From contig JAFISE010000011.1 of assembly GCA_022560025.1 (NCBI GenBank), positions 187,680 to 251,679 on the forward strand: a stretch of DNA of 64,000 nt. Direction: 5' to 3'. This DNA is from Stagonosporopsis chrysanthemi (Eukaryota > Ascomycota > Dothideomycetes > Pleosporales > Didymellaceae). Shown here one piece after another: positions 33,301 to 44,746 of the stretch (its first letter is position 1; the number at the start of each line of letters is the position of its first letter). The position numbers and the translations under genes were made by a program. Under the pieces are notes generated by a model. It had not been told where the DNA came from. It saw only the letters and a list, made by a program, of their open reading frames with translations, and did no database searches.

Positions 33301-33445
33301 CAGGCGAAAAGGGCGACTGCACCTGGACATCACGCAGTGCAGACAAGGAACGGTGCTTGGTAGGATTGATTGTATTGGGTATCAACGGCCTCGACTCCCC
33401 TCACGGCGCACGCACCACACACACGGTAGCACGTCAGTCCACGAC

Positions 33446-36400
33446 CTAGAAAACATACAAGCCGCGCATGTTCCAAATCGCCTCGTCAATCATGGCCGGC
33501 GTCCACTCGGCGCCCGTCAACTGCGCCGCAATGCTCTCGCGCTTGTCTCTACCCAGCACGAGGAAGCGCTCGACCAGGTCGCCGTCAATGGTGCTCTTGA
33601 CGGGGGCAAACGACGAGCGAAACGCGAGGTGGTCGCGGCCGGACAGCGGCGCGTCGTCGGCGCGCAGCTGCAGCTCGAGCTGCTGGAACATTTTCTGCGA
33701 CCGGCGGGACTCAAACGGAATCAGCGCCGCGAGCGTGCCCTGCAGCCCCGCCCAGAAGATGACGCGGTTGCCGCCCGACAGCAGCACCGTGCGCTGGATC
33801 GAGATGGGGATGTCGTTGGCAAAGTAGTGCGTCACGAGGTCCAGACGGTTGGCCGTGCCGCCGAGGTAGCTCTTGTCGACGAGCAGGTCGGAGCCGTCGG
33901 GCGACTCGTCCGAGGATTCCGAGATCTTCTGCGGGCAGCGCACGATCCAGAGGTTGCCGAATTTGTCGCCGCCGACGGTCGTGTCGTAGTCGAGCATGGC
34001 GGTCGCCGTCGTGTGGCGCGCGACCGTGTCGTCGGCAAAGGGGATGAGGCGGTTGGGGTGGACCTGGTCCTTGTGCACGACGTACGTGACCGACTCGGAG
34101 GCGTCGGAGACGACGAGCCGGCTGCCTTGGGTCTTGATGTCGGTGATGCGGTTGCTGACGCAGTTGGTGGCCTGCGCTTTGCGGAGGATCGATTTCATTC
34201 CGCAGTCGTACAGGCAGAGGTTGCGCCCGACGCCGGCGATGAGCTTGCCCTTGAAAGCGAGGAGGGCCAGCGGGGGCTCGCTGACGTTGGTCTCGTGGAA
34301 CAGCTCAAGCTCGCGACCTGTCGGGGAGATCTTGTAGATCTGTATCGATGCGCGCGAGTATTTATATTTAGGTGTGAAGGAGAGGTCCGTAGCAGTACCA
34401 ACAGCGAGGAAGGCATCTTCGCCGCGGCTGTCAAAGTACACCAGGGCAAGACTGACGAGCGATTGGTTTGTGGGCAGGTCGACTGTGTGCGTTACAGCCT
34501 TCTCGGTCACAGGATCCACAACCTGAATGCAGGATGCCCATCGGCCCTGCACGCGCGAGTAGCCGAAGTCGACCGCTGGAAGCTCGTCGCCAGCTGTCTC
34601 TCCATCAACGTCCATCGCGTCGTCGGTGCCATCCTCGGTCTTTACGCCGTTCTCCTTCTTGACCTTGGCGTCTTGAATGAGGTTCTGTCGTGTGGCATCG
34701 TTGAGCGTGTTGTTTTCGCTTTGGATGACGTAGAAGAGACCCTGGTCGTGCTGGCCAACAAACTTCCTTGGCGTGTACTTGAGAGGAATCGTCTCGTAAG
34801 TCGTGTTGTCCGTTAGGTCGTTAAACGTGAAGATTCTGTTGGCAGTCAGTTTCATATCCTCGACGTGTTGTGGTAGCATCAGAGGTAGATTCGACTGCGT
34901 GTCAGTAGGAACAATTGGAATAAAAGTTTTGCCCACACGGTTGTTAAGGGGGTACAAGGTATCATCACTGCAGTTATGAAAGGAGTGTGGGAGTCCGTAC
35001 CGTAGTTCAGCGGCGCTCACACAGATGATGCCCTTGAACTGTGTGCCTTCAAAGTTCCAGGCAGACTTGAAGGGGATGTAGTTCAAGGGCGTCAACTGCA
35101 GAACGCCAGTCCTTGGGTGGGTGTAGCCGAGCCATGGCCTCGAGGTCATAGCAATGATGGCAGGCTCATCAGCAACAGTGACCTTGGCAAACTTGATAGG
35201 TTCTGGGCCAAGGAATCGCCTGCGAGTGTCTCCAATGTCGCCAGTCATTTCATCCAAGACCGACCGGATGTACACACCGCTTCGCAGACCGATGTGTAGG
35301 TACTGGCTGTAGCCTCGTGCAGACTTATCGGCCATCATGTTGATGGTCAAGTCGCTTGGGGGCGAGGACAGAGCTTGAACGGAAATGCTTCGCAAGATGT
35401 TACCCTCCATGTCTGGGCTCAGATTGAAGATTCTCACGGTCTGGTCGTTGCACCCAACTGCCATGAAGAAAGCGCGGACGCTGCCCTCGGGCACGTCAGG
35501 CATGGTCAGGCAGTTGATGGTGCTGTCGAGAGCAATCTCTTCTTCGGCCATGGCAAGCGAGCCGTCAGAGTCGCACTCAAAGTACAAGATCTGACCCGAA
35601 CTGAGCGCAATAGCAACTTGGCGGTTGTTGGTAGCGCATGCGACAATCGTCCTGTGGGCCGGCGGTTGCCAATCGGTCAAACTCGCATGTGTGGCGTTCG
35701 CATCGCCGTCCGGAAACGAGATACCCTGGATGTGACGGATACCCTTGGGGTGGATCTGGATGATGCAGTCCTCTCCAAATTGCTGCACGCCCAGTGTGTT
35801 TGTGTCGGGCAGGAAGCCGGTGTTTGCTGCCTCCTCGACATCTTCGCCAATTTTCAAGACCAGCGTCCTGCTGTGCAAACACATGACAATGAGTGTGTCG
35901 GTCTCGTCCTCCGATGTCAGCTTGGTAGTCCAGACATCAGAAGCGTTCTGCGGGAGCGGTGACTCGATCAGGTCGAGAACCTCCAGCGCGTTCCTTGTGG
36001 TGCGGAATGTGCTTCGGCCTCCAGAGCCGTTGATGGTGTAGATCTGAGGTGCGTCCTCGAGTGCTGGGTTGGCCACCTCCATGCCCATGATGGGGTTCAG
36101 ACTGGGGATGGTCTCGACGGGTGTCAAGTTCGCCATTGCTCGCGGCTTGAAGAAGGGCGGCGCATAAGCAGCGTCCGGGTCTACTGGGAATTGACTGCTG
36201 TCGAAGAGAGGGTCATCGGTTTCTTCTCCCAAAGACTCCAGCTCGTACAGGATCCTGTCGCCATTCTCACACGCGGCAAAGACGAAACCGGCCCGCAAGA
36301 TGCAGATGCTCGTCACGACTGGGATGGTGTCAAAGTACTTGATCTTGATCTTGTCCACGGCGCCGCCGGTAGACTCGACAGTAAGCTTGAACAAGTCTCC

Positions 36401-37481
36401 GTCGTCCGTCTGGAGCAGGTAGAAGAAGTCGCCGCCCTTGAGCGAGTACAGCGTGCCGGCGACAATGGTCCGCTTGCGGTTTGGATCCTCGGTCGCGCCC
36501 TCGCGGCGTGGGATAGCCAGTCGGTGGACACTTGATTTGTTGTTGAAGATGCGTCGGTAGGTGATGCTGTCTTCTCCGCAGACGAGGACTCCGCTGGGTG
36601 CATTTGGACCGCCCGGGACACGGAAAAGAATGTTTGCGGTGCGGTCAACAGGCTCTGCCCACTTGCGCACAATGTGGTTCAGGCCGAGATCCAGCTCGTA
36701 GTAGACCAGCTCTTTCTTGATCTCGCTGTAGGCCTCGTCTGTGGGGTCTGCCTCGGAGGCCGAGTAGTCGATCTCCAGGGTGGCAAACATGGGGTTGTCG
36801 TAGCCGACGTCCAGGCCGATGAGGCAGAAGACCAGCGTCTGCGGCTTGTGTGCTTCGAGGGGCGAGGATATGCCAATGTCGGTCTGGCCGCTGCGGGTCA
36901 GGATGTAGACGAGCTTGTTCTTCTCGGTGGAGGCGACCATGATGGCGCGCCCTTTCGGGTCGGCGGCCAGGTACTCGCCGGGCACGACGCGTCGTATTCC
37001 AGACTTGCCGTACGTCTCAAAGTGCACCGTCTTGAAGGTGTGGGCGTCGGGCAGGTACTCGTAGGTGACGAGGCGGCCCGAGTCGGTGGTGATGACAATG
37101 TGGTCTGGATGGTCAGCGCAGGTTCTCAGTGTTGCCAGTGGTGCCAGTGTTGCCAGTCCAGTCCGCCACGGGCTCGGGGCGCTGCTTTGGAAAATCACTA
37201 AACTGGCTAATGGCGGGTCGACGGGGACGCAACATACCCTTTGTGCCGCCGGCGACGCGGAACTTTGCGATGCGGCGGACAATGCCAAAGACGTCCTGCG
37301 AGTAGAGCTCCTGGAAGCCCTTCTGGCGCCGCGACACCTCGAGGATGGCCAGGCGCGAGCCGTTGGCTGTGAGGATCTGCTGCTTGCCGTTGCCGAGGAA
37401 GTCGCCCGAGATGGCGTCCTGGGTCGCCGACGGCTGCTTGACCGTCAGGGCGTACAGCGACATGGACGAGAAGGTCGTCAT
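33446..37481 (-). CDS. RSE1: Pre-mRNA splicing factor RSE1 (SF3B3, U2 snRNP SF3b subunit)
   Basis: Three exons, 37481-37238, 37104-35001 and 34835-33446, giving 1245 residues, close to the usual 1200 or so. The start reads MTTFSSMSLYALTVKQPSAT. Intron 1 (37105-37237, GTATGT donor) restores GGTKDHIVITTDSGRL. Intron 2 (34836-35000) is 165 bases with no in-frame stop, and its removal restores VSAAELRIFTFNDL. The protein is built from beta-propeller repeats like DDB1 and CPSF160, with an MMS1-type N-terminal half and a C-terminal CPSF_A region (LGGTANRLDLVTHYFANDIP, then VEWTPAMI-type end and MRGLYVF). It works in the SF3b complex that binds U2 snRNA and the branch site. A Lys/Asp-rich insert (about KKENGVKTEDGTDDAMDVDG) interrupts the middle. 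It is transcribed divergently from SDA1. Confidence 0.93.
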
Positions 37482-37871
37482 GCTGGGCGGCGGCGGGCGC
37501 TGGCGCGGGCCCAGGCTCTGCGCGACGCGTCGATGGGAGGGGAGGGCGCGGGCGGGCGGCGGGCACGATGCAGTCCAAGCCCAATGACAGTGACAATGAC
37601 AATGACGCCGTGAACAGGAAAGGAAATGCGCGACCGACGGGGTGAAATGGAGTCGAGGGCGAGGGGAGCTGGAGCTGTCTGCACGCGGAGGGCGGCGAGC
37701 TCGAAAGTTTCGACAAGGCGGCGCTATCGGTGGTTGACGTGCCGACCGACGTGAGCTTGCGCGCCCCACAAAAAAAGTGAGACGGCCGGCGGCATACTCT
37801 GTAGATGCACTGCAGCGCGAGGGCAACATCCCCAAGGGCAATCTTCCCAGCCCTCCCCAGACCCCGCCAGC
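37482..37871. promoter_or_regulatory. Shared divergent promoter, RSE1 / SDA1
   Basis: 390 bases separate the two divergent ATGs. A TGACAATGACAATGAC repeat lies at about 37586-37604 and an A run at about 37769-37775. No TATA box is evident. Confidence 0.55.
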
Positions 37872-40208
37872 ATGAAGCGCAAGGTCGGAGCCCTCGAGAA
37901 GATCGAGGCGGACCACGCCGCGCTCCGTTTCAAGATCAAGCGCGACCCGCAGAGCTACCGCGACGACTTCAGCAACCAGTGGCAGCAGTACGAGACGCTG
38001 CGCGACCTGTTCCTGCAGAACCCCTCGACGCAGGGCACGGGGCTGGCCGACCTCAAGGACCTGGTCGAGTTTGTCTCGCACGTCGCCGACCTGTACCCCG
38101 ACCTCACCGCCCAGTTCCCCGCCGACCTGCAGCACATCCTCCTGCAACACCACGAGGTGCTCGAGTATGAGCTGCGCGACAAGATCGTCGGCAGCCTGTG
38201 TCTGCTGCGCAACAAGGATGTCGTCGACTCGGTCACCCTGCTCAACACCCTCTTCCCCGTCCTCATCGCCACCCCGAGCAAGTCCCTGCGCCAGCTGCTC
38301 TTCACCAAGATCCTCTCCGACCTGCGCTCCTCCAACATCAAGACCATCAACCACAAGCTCAACCGCACCATCCAGACCGTGCTCTACAACCTGCTCGAGT
38401 CCGACAAGGAGTCGCCCAAGGGCATCTGGGCCGTCAAAATCACCCGCGAGCTGTGGAAGAAGCAGATCTGGACCGACGCCCGCGCCGTCGAGGTCATGCG
38501 CCTGGCCGCCCTGAGCGAGAATGAAAAGGTCATTGCCGGCGGCGTGCGCTTCTTCCTGGGCGGCGACAAGGAGCGCGAGGAGGCCGCCGACGACAGCAGC
38601 GACGAGGAGAACATCGACATGGCCAAGCTGCGCCACCAGGCCGGCATCAACAAGAAGACCAAGAAGAAGGCCCGCGACCTGAAAAAGGCCGCCGCCACCG
38701 TCAAGCGCAAGGAGAAGAAGAAGAACTCGCCGCACGCCCTCAACTTCTCCGCCCTGCACCTCCTGCACGACCCCCAGGGCTTCGCCGAGACCCTCTTCGC
38801 CAAGCACGTCCAAAACACAAAGGCGAAGCTGCAGCTCGAGACCAAGCTGCTGGTCTTGCAGCTCGTCTCGCGCCTGGTCGGTCTGCACAAGCTCACCGTC
38901 TTGTCGCTGTACTCGTACTTCCTCAAGCACCTCACCCCGCGCCAGGCCTCAGTGACCAGCTACCTCGCCTGTCTCGCGCAGGCAACTCACAACTACGTCC
39001 CGCCAGACGTGCTGGAGCCGCTTGTGCAGAAAATCGCCAACGAGTTCGTCTCTGAAGCCTCGGCCTCTGAAGTTGCTGCCGCGGGTCTCAACGCTATCCG
39101 TGAGATTTGTGTGCGCCAGCCGTTGGCCATGACCGACACGCTGCTGCAGGATCTCGTCATGGTAAGCATTCGCTCATCCAATGTAAAGAAACATTCCGCC
39201 AACTAACACCCCCAGTACCGCAAATCCAAAGACAAGGGCGTCATGATGGCTGCCAAGGGCCTGCTCTCGTTGTACCGCGAGGTCGGCGCCGAACTGCTAC
39301 ACAAGCGCGACCGCGGCAAGGACGCCAGCATGGGTCTGCGCTCCGGCAGCATAAAAGAGCAGCGCTACGGCGAAGAAGCCGCAGGAGGCATCGAAGGCAT
39401 CGAGCTGCTCGAAGCCTGGAAAGAAGGCGAGCGCCGCAAGAAGCGCGTCGCGGCCGGTCTGGACCCAGACGGCACCGACGGCGACTCGCAGCTCGACGAG
39501 GCTGAGGACTGGAAGAAGTGGGAGCTCGAGAGCGACAGCGACAGCGACGAGGAGGGCTGGATCAACGTCGAAAGCGACGGCGAGGACATCAACATTAGCG
39601 ACAGCGACGACGAGGACAAGGACAAGCCCCAGGCCAAGAAAGCAAAACTCGACAAGGACGCTGCTGCGAAAACCCTTTCCACCACGACCACCGCCGACGC
39701 CGCAGCACCCGCACCCGCAGACGCTGCCGCCGCCGCCGCCCAAAAACAAGCCCAGATCTCCAAACTCCTCACAACCACCATCCTCACCCCAGCCGACCTC
39801 AAGCAGCTCCGCGAACTGCAAGCCTCCACCGCGACCCTCTCGCACCTACCGTCGCACAAGCGCGCCGCGCTCCTCGCAGCCCGCCACGCCGACGAAGCCA
39901 TCACAGCATCGACGATCGAAGCCGCCGCCTCGCTGGGCAAGAAGAACACCAAAGAGGAGAAAATCGCAATGGCCAAGGCGGACCGCGAGACGAACCACCA
40001 GAGCACGACGGCCAAGCGCAAGGCCAAGAAGGAGGCCGAGGGCAAGAGCACCACCAACAAGGAGAAGGCGCGCAAGAAGAACTTCCTTATGACTCTGGGC
40101 AAGGCCAAGAGCAAGAATAAGCGCAGTTTGGGCGATGTGAAGAAGACCATGGCTGGCCATATTGAGAGGAAGAAGAGGGGCGGGAAGAGGGGGAATAAGG
40201 GGAATTAA
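37872..40208 (+). CDS. SDA1: SDA1 family protein, 60S ribosome biogenesis and actin/cell-cycle linked
   Basis: Two exons, 37872-39161 and 39216-40208, giving 760 residues (the yeast protein is of similar size). The intron (39162-39215) has a GTAAGC donor, an ACTAAC branch and a CCCAG acceptor, and keeps DLVMYRKSKDKGVMMAAKG in frame. The N-terminal half is helical repeat-like (RDPQSYRDDFSNQW, LPVLIATPSKSLRQLLF-type core). It is followed by an acidic and then a basic patch (DDSSDEEN, KKTKKKARDLKK), a second conserved block and a C-terminal acidic run (ESDSDSDEEGW). The tail is very basic and suited to nuclear/nucleolar import (KKRGGKRGNKGN). The family is needed for export and maturation of pre-60S particles. 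Homology is clear; details in this organism are inference. Confidence 0.94.
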
Positions 40209-40424
40209 AGTAGAGGGGTGGGTTGTGGTGTGGATGTGTTGTGGTGTAGGGGGGGTGGGGGAGGGAGAGGGGCCGAAAGAGATACCCGAATAGATCTTTT
40301 TGTTTGTGTGAATGAGTTGGAGTGCACGATGGAGACGTGAGCCCTTCCGGCCAAACCGCCGTTCCAAACGCCCATCAGCTATGCCCCTCTGAGCTGACTC
40401 CTACAGGGTCCCGGGCGCGGAACA

Positions 40425-41837
40425 CTACACCGCCAATCTCCCTTGTCCATCCTCTCCCACATCCAGAACAGCTGGTGGCGTCGACTCCCTCAGCACCGCA
40501 TAGACATCCGCAACACCCAGCCCCGAGCCATCCTGCCACAGCTCCGCACTTGCAGAGAGCAAGCCTCGCATCTTATCGTCTTGCCCCTTCCTCTTCCTCT
40601 CCGCTTCTGCGTCTTTGTGCAAAGCCGCTGGAATCACTGGGGCGGTCGCCGCACCTCTTCTCGCGCGAGGACTGCCTCGACCGGCGGTCTCCCGAGACTG
40701 TCTTTTTTCAAAGTGCAGCCAGTCAGCCAAATGTTGGTTATGTATGGACGCAAGTATGGCAATGTCTTCTCGTAGGTCTGCCTGATTGGCCGACTGAGGA
40801 TACATTTGCAGGAGCGCGGCGAGCAGCAGGGTTTGGTCTATTGTTGGGGCAAGCTGGAAGAGCGGGTCTGGCAGGATGGTGTATGTACTGTATTTGAGTG
40901 TCGGATCACCAATAGGCTCTTGTATAAGGTTTGCTTGCTTTGCGGGAAGGGGATGATCTTGATCGGCTGATATTGAGCCTAATGCATTGTTACCCTGAAG
41001 AGCTCCTGTCGTCTTCCTTGCGTCTGACGACGCTCCTGAGTGCTCCTGTCGGTACTGGCCTGCCCTTTTCCGTAATTGGTCCTCGCTCAATGGCCGAGTT
41101 CCCATGTTGCGAGGGTACGGCCGAGTAGTTGGACTGATGTACTCAAGCACGGGTTTGGTAGAAGAAACGGCATTGCTTTTTGATGAAGTCAAGTATATTA
41201 TGTCTCCAGAGTATCGCCTCTCGGACGGGACGTCAAGTTGCATATGTTGACTCCAACTCGTATGCTGGGCTTGTGCTCTCGCCTTCGCCGCACGCATGCG
41301 ATGCATGTCAGGACTTCGTTGGCCGGTGAACGACGTCCCAGTCGTTGGCAATGGCGTAGCAGCAGTCCGTACAGCTTCACGAGCGTAACGCCTGTCGTTC
41401 CTGTCCTGGAATTCGAGAGGTTCCACTCGATTGAGTTGCGTATTTACAGCTCGGTCTTTCGTTTTGGGTGAGTCCTCGGTCAAGACAATAGGATTGTGGG
41501 AGCTGCCGGGCGCGATGAGTGATTGCGAGGCCGGGGTAGTCGATAATCTACCCGACCTGCACAAAGTTTGCTTGAGCTTGATGGGTGAACGTTTTCGGGT
41601 TGTTTTGCCGGTAGTTGGTGAAGTGAGAGTGAGTTCGCTCAGCTCACTGCTCGGCCTTGACGGTGCTGTAGTGCTGGTGACGAGAATAGAACTTTGCGGG
41701 ATCCATGGCTGGTTCGAAACAGGTTTCGATCTATTCGCCGGTATATGGCCTGCTGTAGGCTTCCTCCTCTTTGTCGGTCTCGGAGGCACACTCTGGATTC
41801 GCGCATTGCTCACAACGCCTCTTGGTGTAGCTTCCAT
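40425..41837 (-). CDS. Uncharacterised, mostly disordered protein with SUMO-interaction-like motifs
   Basis: A single exon of 470 residues from the ATG at 41837. The first two thirds are rich in S, T, P and basic residues with clusters such as RPTKRRKP and RKRSPIK that could serve as nuclear import signals. Two short hydrophobic-plus-acidic/hydroxyl patches, NPIVLTEDSP and DIIYLTSS, look like SUMO-interacting motifs. The C-terminal third is more ordered, with a helical run (IDQTLLLAALLQMYPQSANQ then LREDIAILASIHNQHLADWL) and a basic KRKGQDDKMRGLL stretch. The long uninterrupted frame without repeats suggests a true gene. I do not recognise the family. The neighbours give no clue. Confidence 0.7.
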   Translation of the reverse strand: MEATPRGVVSNARIQSVPPRPTKRRKPTAGHIPANRSKPVSNQPWIPQSSILVTSTTAPSRPSSELSELTLTSPTTGKTTRKRSPIKLKQTLCRSGRLSTTPASQSLIAPGSSHNPIVLTEDSPKTKDRAVNTQLNRVEPLEFQDRNDRRYAREAVRTAATPLPTTGTSFTGQRSPDMHRMRAAKARAQAQHTSWSQHMQLDVPSERRYSGDIIYLTSSKSNAVSSTKPVLEYISPTTRPYPRNMGTRPLSEDQLRKRAGQYRQEHSGASSDARKTTGALQGNNALGSISADQDHPLPAKQANLIQEPIGDPTLKYSTYTILPDPLFQLAPTIDQTLLLAALLQMYPQSANQADLREDIAILASIHNQHLADWLHFEKRQSRETAGRGSPRARRGAATAPVIPAALHKDAEAERKRKGQDDKMRGLLSASAELWQDGSGLGVADVYAVLRESTPPAVLDVGEDGQGRLAV

Positions 41838-42219
41838 GGTGCGTAGTACCTACTGACTGCGTCAGCCCCGTGACAGGTATCAGTATGCCCGCTAAGAAAA
41901 AGCAGTGTTTCCAAGTCTTCGACTCTGGAGTGTCTCGTGGTGGTCCCAACTAGTCGTTGGAGTAAGTGCCTGAGGTACGGAACTTTCTGTAAAGTGGACG
42001 GTGAGGCGAAGGGCAATGTAAACAAAAGCCAACAGCAGACAGAAAGACTTCGCGAGTCGCAATGCTGCCTGAATTCTTTTGGAAGGTGCGACCATACTGG
42101 GAAGGCGCAGATCGTATCTGCTGCGGAAAGCGTGTCTGGCCCATTGCAATTTGAAAGAGGACACTCGAGGTGACAGTCAAATTAAGAGGCAGTCCGAAAT
42201 ACGCTCAAGAAAGCTGCTA
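41838..42219. other. Intergenic region
   Basis: About 380 bases between two minus-strand genes, presumed to be the promoter of the disordered protein gene. No coding signal beyond short overlapping ORFs. Confidence 0.5.
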
Positions 42220-43338
42220 TTAGACACCCAGAAACTCTCGCAGCTTCGCCAGCTCCTCTCCATCATTCACCTCATCCACGACACGATTAATCGCGCCTTC
42301 ATCCCACGCAAATCCATGCCACAACAGAATGCCTACATCTCGTATCACCCTTACCTCCCTTGTTCTACTGCCAACCTCTGGCACAAGGTCAATCAACGTC
42401 GACCAGAAACGCTCTCGCAGCTGCGCAGCATTGTCGTAGTAACTGAAAGCCGGACGCCCATCCCCAGGTGGTGGCAGATGTAGAGAACCGAGAAGGTGTT
42501 CAAGCCCGTACAAACAAGTGCCGAAAGGGAGCCACTCGGCTTCTGCCCAGTCGACAAGCCCTGTAATGTCCCAGGTCTCTTCGTTGACGAGAATGTTCGA
42601 TGGGATGAGATCTCCGTGGTTGAGCACAACCGGGTAGTCGTGGATGTCACGGCAGAGTTCCAACGCGACTCTAGCTCTCCTCCTCAGCCACTCGTCTGGA
42701 AGTTCTTCGGACAGTTTCTCGAGCTTTTGGACGATGCGCGATCCTACTTTGCCCGGACATAATGAGAGGAACGTGGTTTCGTCATTTCGAGGTGACTCAG
42801 GTTGCAGGACGCTATCTCTCCGCCTCTTGCTTTCGCGCGCCGGCCAGCTTTGAGCAATGGTCTTTGCAAAGCTCGTGATGAGGGTCTCTTGCTTTTGCCG
42901 AAGATCGGCTCCTGTCGTACCGGCGTGAGGTTGAAGGCGGGAGAACGGTATCCCGTCCATCTTGTGCATCTCGTATGCTTGAAGATCGCCAGACAGACAA
43001 AGGTCCACAGCTCGAACGACAGGAGCTAGTGTCGAATGTGTGTTTCTTGCCGCCAAAGCCGCGTTGAAATCAAGTGCGTGTCGCGCAGGTCGGAGCTGGA
43101 CAATGAGCTGTCTCTCGGTGTTCAGCCTGACGAAGCGGGTGCTTCGCTGGTTTCCATCCTTCTCTTCTACGTCTTTCGCTCTTGGGGATAAAAGAAGCGT
43201 GAAGCTACAGTACCCCTGGTACATGAACTCCTCAACATGGTATTCATCGTAGGTCCTCCACAAAGCTTCAAGGCATTTCTTCTTGTCCGCATCTTCCAGC
43301 CCGTTCCGACGCCAGAAGTCGTCTTGAACCGATACCAT
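42220..43338 (-). CDS. Aminoglycoside phosphotransferase (APH)-fold kinase-like protein
   Basis: A single exon of 372 residues. The catalytic loop is LNHGDLIPSNILVN and the metal-binding segment is ITGLVDWAEAEWLPFG; together these are the APH/choline-kinase-like signature with both essential Asp residues. The N-lobe is short and atypical: YQGYCSFTLLL and FVRLNTERQLIVQLRP take the place of the nucleotide-binding strands. The family is greatly expanded in filamentous fungi, usually with unknown small-molecule or protein substrates, so antibiotic phosphorylation should not be assumed. A basic KRRRDS patch sits mid-protein. The start at 43338 begins MVSVQDDFWRRNGLE, which is typical of the subfamily. 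Confidence 0.88.
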   Translation of the reverse strand: MVSVQDDFWRRNGLEDADKKKCLEALWRTYDEYHVEEFMYQGYCSFTLLLSPRAKDVEEKDGNQRSTRFVRLNTERQLIVQLRPARHALDFNAALAARNTHSTLAPVVRAVDLCLSGDLQAYEMHKMDGIPFSRLQPHAGTTGADLRQKQETLITSFAKTIAQSWPARESKRRRDSVLQPESPRNDETTFLSLCPGKVGSRIVQKLEKLSEELPDEWLRRRARVALELCRDIHDYPVVLNHGDLIPSNILVNEETWDITGLVDWAEAEWLPFGTCLYGLEHLLGSLHLPPPGDGRPAFSYYDNAAQLRERFWSTLIDLVPEVGSRTREVRVIRDVGILLWHGFAWDEGAINRVVDEVNDGEELAKLREFLGV

Positions 43339-43840
43339 GCCAGTCGTGAAGTCAGCCAGACTTGAGCTACAAGTGTAAGGTCGCCGCTACGGCCGCTACG
43401 CTGTATGCAGACCACTTCATCTCGTATCGGTTGCCATTGCCATCTTTGGCTTCTTGCGCATCACATGCGCCCAGCGTCTGCAGTCGTGAAGGTGTGTCGT
43501 ACTCTGTCCTGGTTCGCTGGCGCTCATGACGATGTAGGTAGGATGACCATTGTGGAGTGGTGCATCCACCACTAGCATGCACGTCAGAGTCGCTTATGCA
43601 TACGGTCCATATCACGGCAATCATTTCGCAGCTAGATTCGCATGTGAGATACATCAAAAAGTATTACATATCATTCTAGCACGACTCCTTTACGCGTCGT
43701 GTCGCCTACAAGGCGGTAACTACAGAAACGCCTCGTAAACATACTAAAGCCAGCTCAGTCGTGGGGTGGTATCACATAACTCTCCTCGAACACGGCATCA
43801 AGCCAAAATGCAGAAACAGCAGATATTCATCCTCGCTCCA
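43339..43840. other. Intergenic region
   Basis: About 500 bases between minus-strand genes. No coding signal seen; contains the presumed promoter of the APH-fold gene. Confidence 0.5.
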
Positions 43841-44746
43841 TTACCACAAGGCCATGGCGGCCAACGCGGCAGCGCCGAAGCTGAAAAACGACTGGCTGCC
43901 AAGGGCAGGTGCGGCGTTGGCAGTGTTCTGGGCTGGGCTGCCGGTTGTGCCTGATGCGCCGCTGCCCAGTGTTGGCGAGCCCGCTGTTCCAGATCCAGAT
44001 GGCGATGCGCTTCCGCCGCCGTTACCACCGGTTGTGCCAGAGCCGGCTCCCTGGCCAGGGCTGAGATTCTCGGCAGCTTGGGCGGCGAGCGCGGTGAAAG
44101 CCTGCATTGTCTTGTCGCCGGAGGCAGGACTGTATGCGCGTTAGTGTTGATAACAGCAGAGTTGGAGTGAAGGGTGTGTGCGTACGCATTGATGGCTCCC
44201 ACCATGCCCGCTTGGCAGTGCTTGCCCTGTGAGCAATAGAACCAGATGGGTTTGTCGTCAGGAACGCGGATGGTGTAGGTCAGGAGCTGGGAGCTCAAGT
44301 TTGCGGAGTCCGCAGTTGGCATGAAGCCGGAGAAGAAAGCGTCCGTCTTGTTCGCCATGATGTTCTGGATAGGTACGCAGGGGTTATCGAAAGTAGACTG
44401 GACTACGGAGTGATTCTATTCCATGTTAGGGATTTGTGGACTGATGGTAAGGGTTGCACGAGCATACCTTGGGGTGGAACTGGAACTGGACCATGTCTCC
44501 AGCATTTGCTTGGATGTTGTTGGGATAGAACGCAAGCGACCCGTTTGACCCGCCAACCTGGATGGTGTGTGTGATGAGTGAGCCGCCCGATGCTGTCGAG
44601 GTCGATGTTGTTATGGGTGCAGATGAAGTAGAGTTTGCTGTCGAGGACAGGGTTTCTGAGGCTGCGATGGACTGTGATGATGCTGAAGACTGTGCGGCCG
44701 CAAAGCCAACCAGGGCGGATACGATGAACGATTTCGAGAAGTACAT
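43841..44746 (-). CDS. GPI-anchored extracellular serine-rich cupredoxin-like protein
   Basis: Three exons: 44746-44468, 44415-44186 and 44129-43841, giving 265 residues. Introns 44416-44467 and 44130-44185 have GTATGC and GTACGC donors and TAG/CAG acceptors. The chain begins with a signal peptide (MYFSKSFIVSALVGFAAAQ), then a Ser/Thr-rich stalk likely to be O-glycosylated. The cupredoxin fold follows: HTIQVGGSNGSLAFYPNNI, FQFHPKNHSVVQSTFDNPC and a C-terminal WFYCSQGKHCQAGMVGAIN. The His, Cys, His and Met ligand pattern of a type 1 copper site seems present, though the exact ligand set is not certain. A Gly/Ser linker leads to a hydrophobic tail (FFSFGAAALAAMALW) fitting a GPI-anchor signal. 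It is expected on the cell wall or plasma membrane surface. Confidence 0.88.

Noticed and set aside
42220..43338. Antibiotic-resistance gene acquired from bacteria
   Set aside because: The APH fold is native and hugely expanded in filamentous fungi; composition and flanks are fungal, with no sign of transfer.
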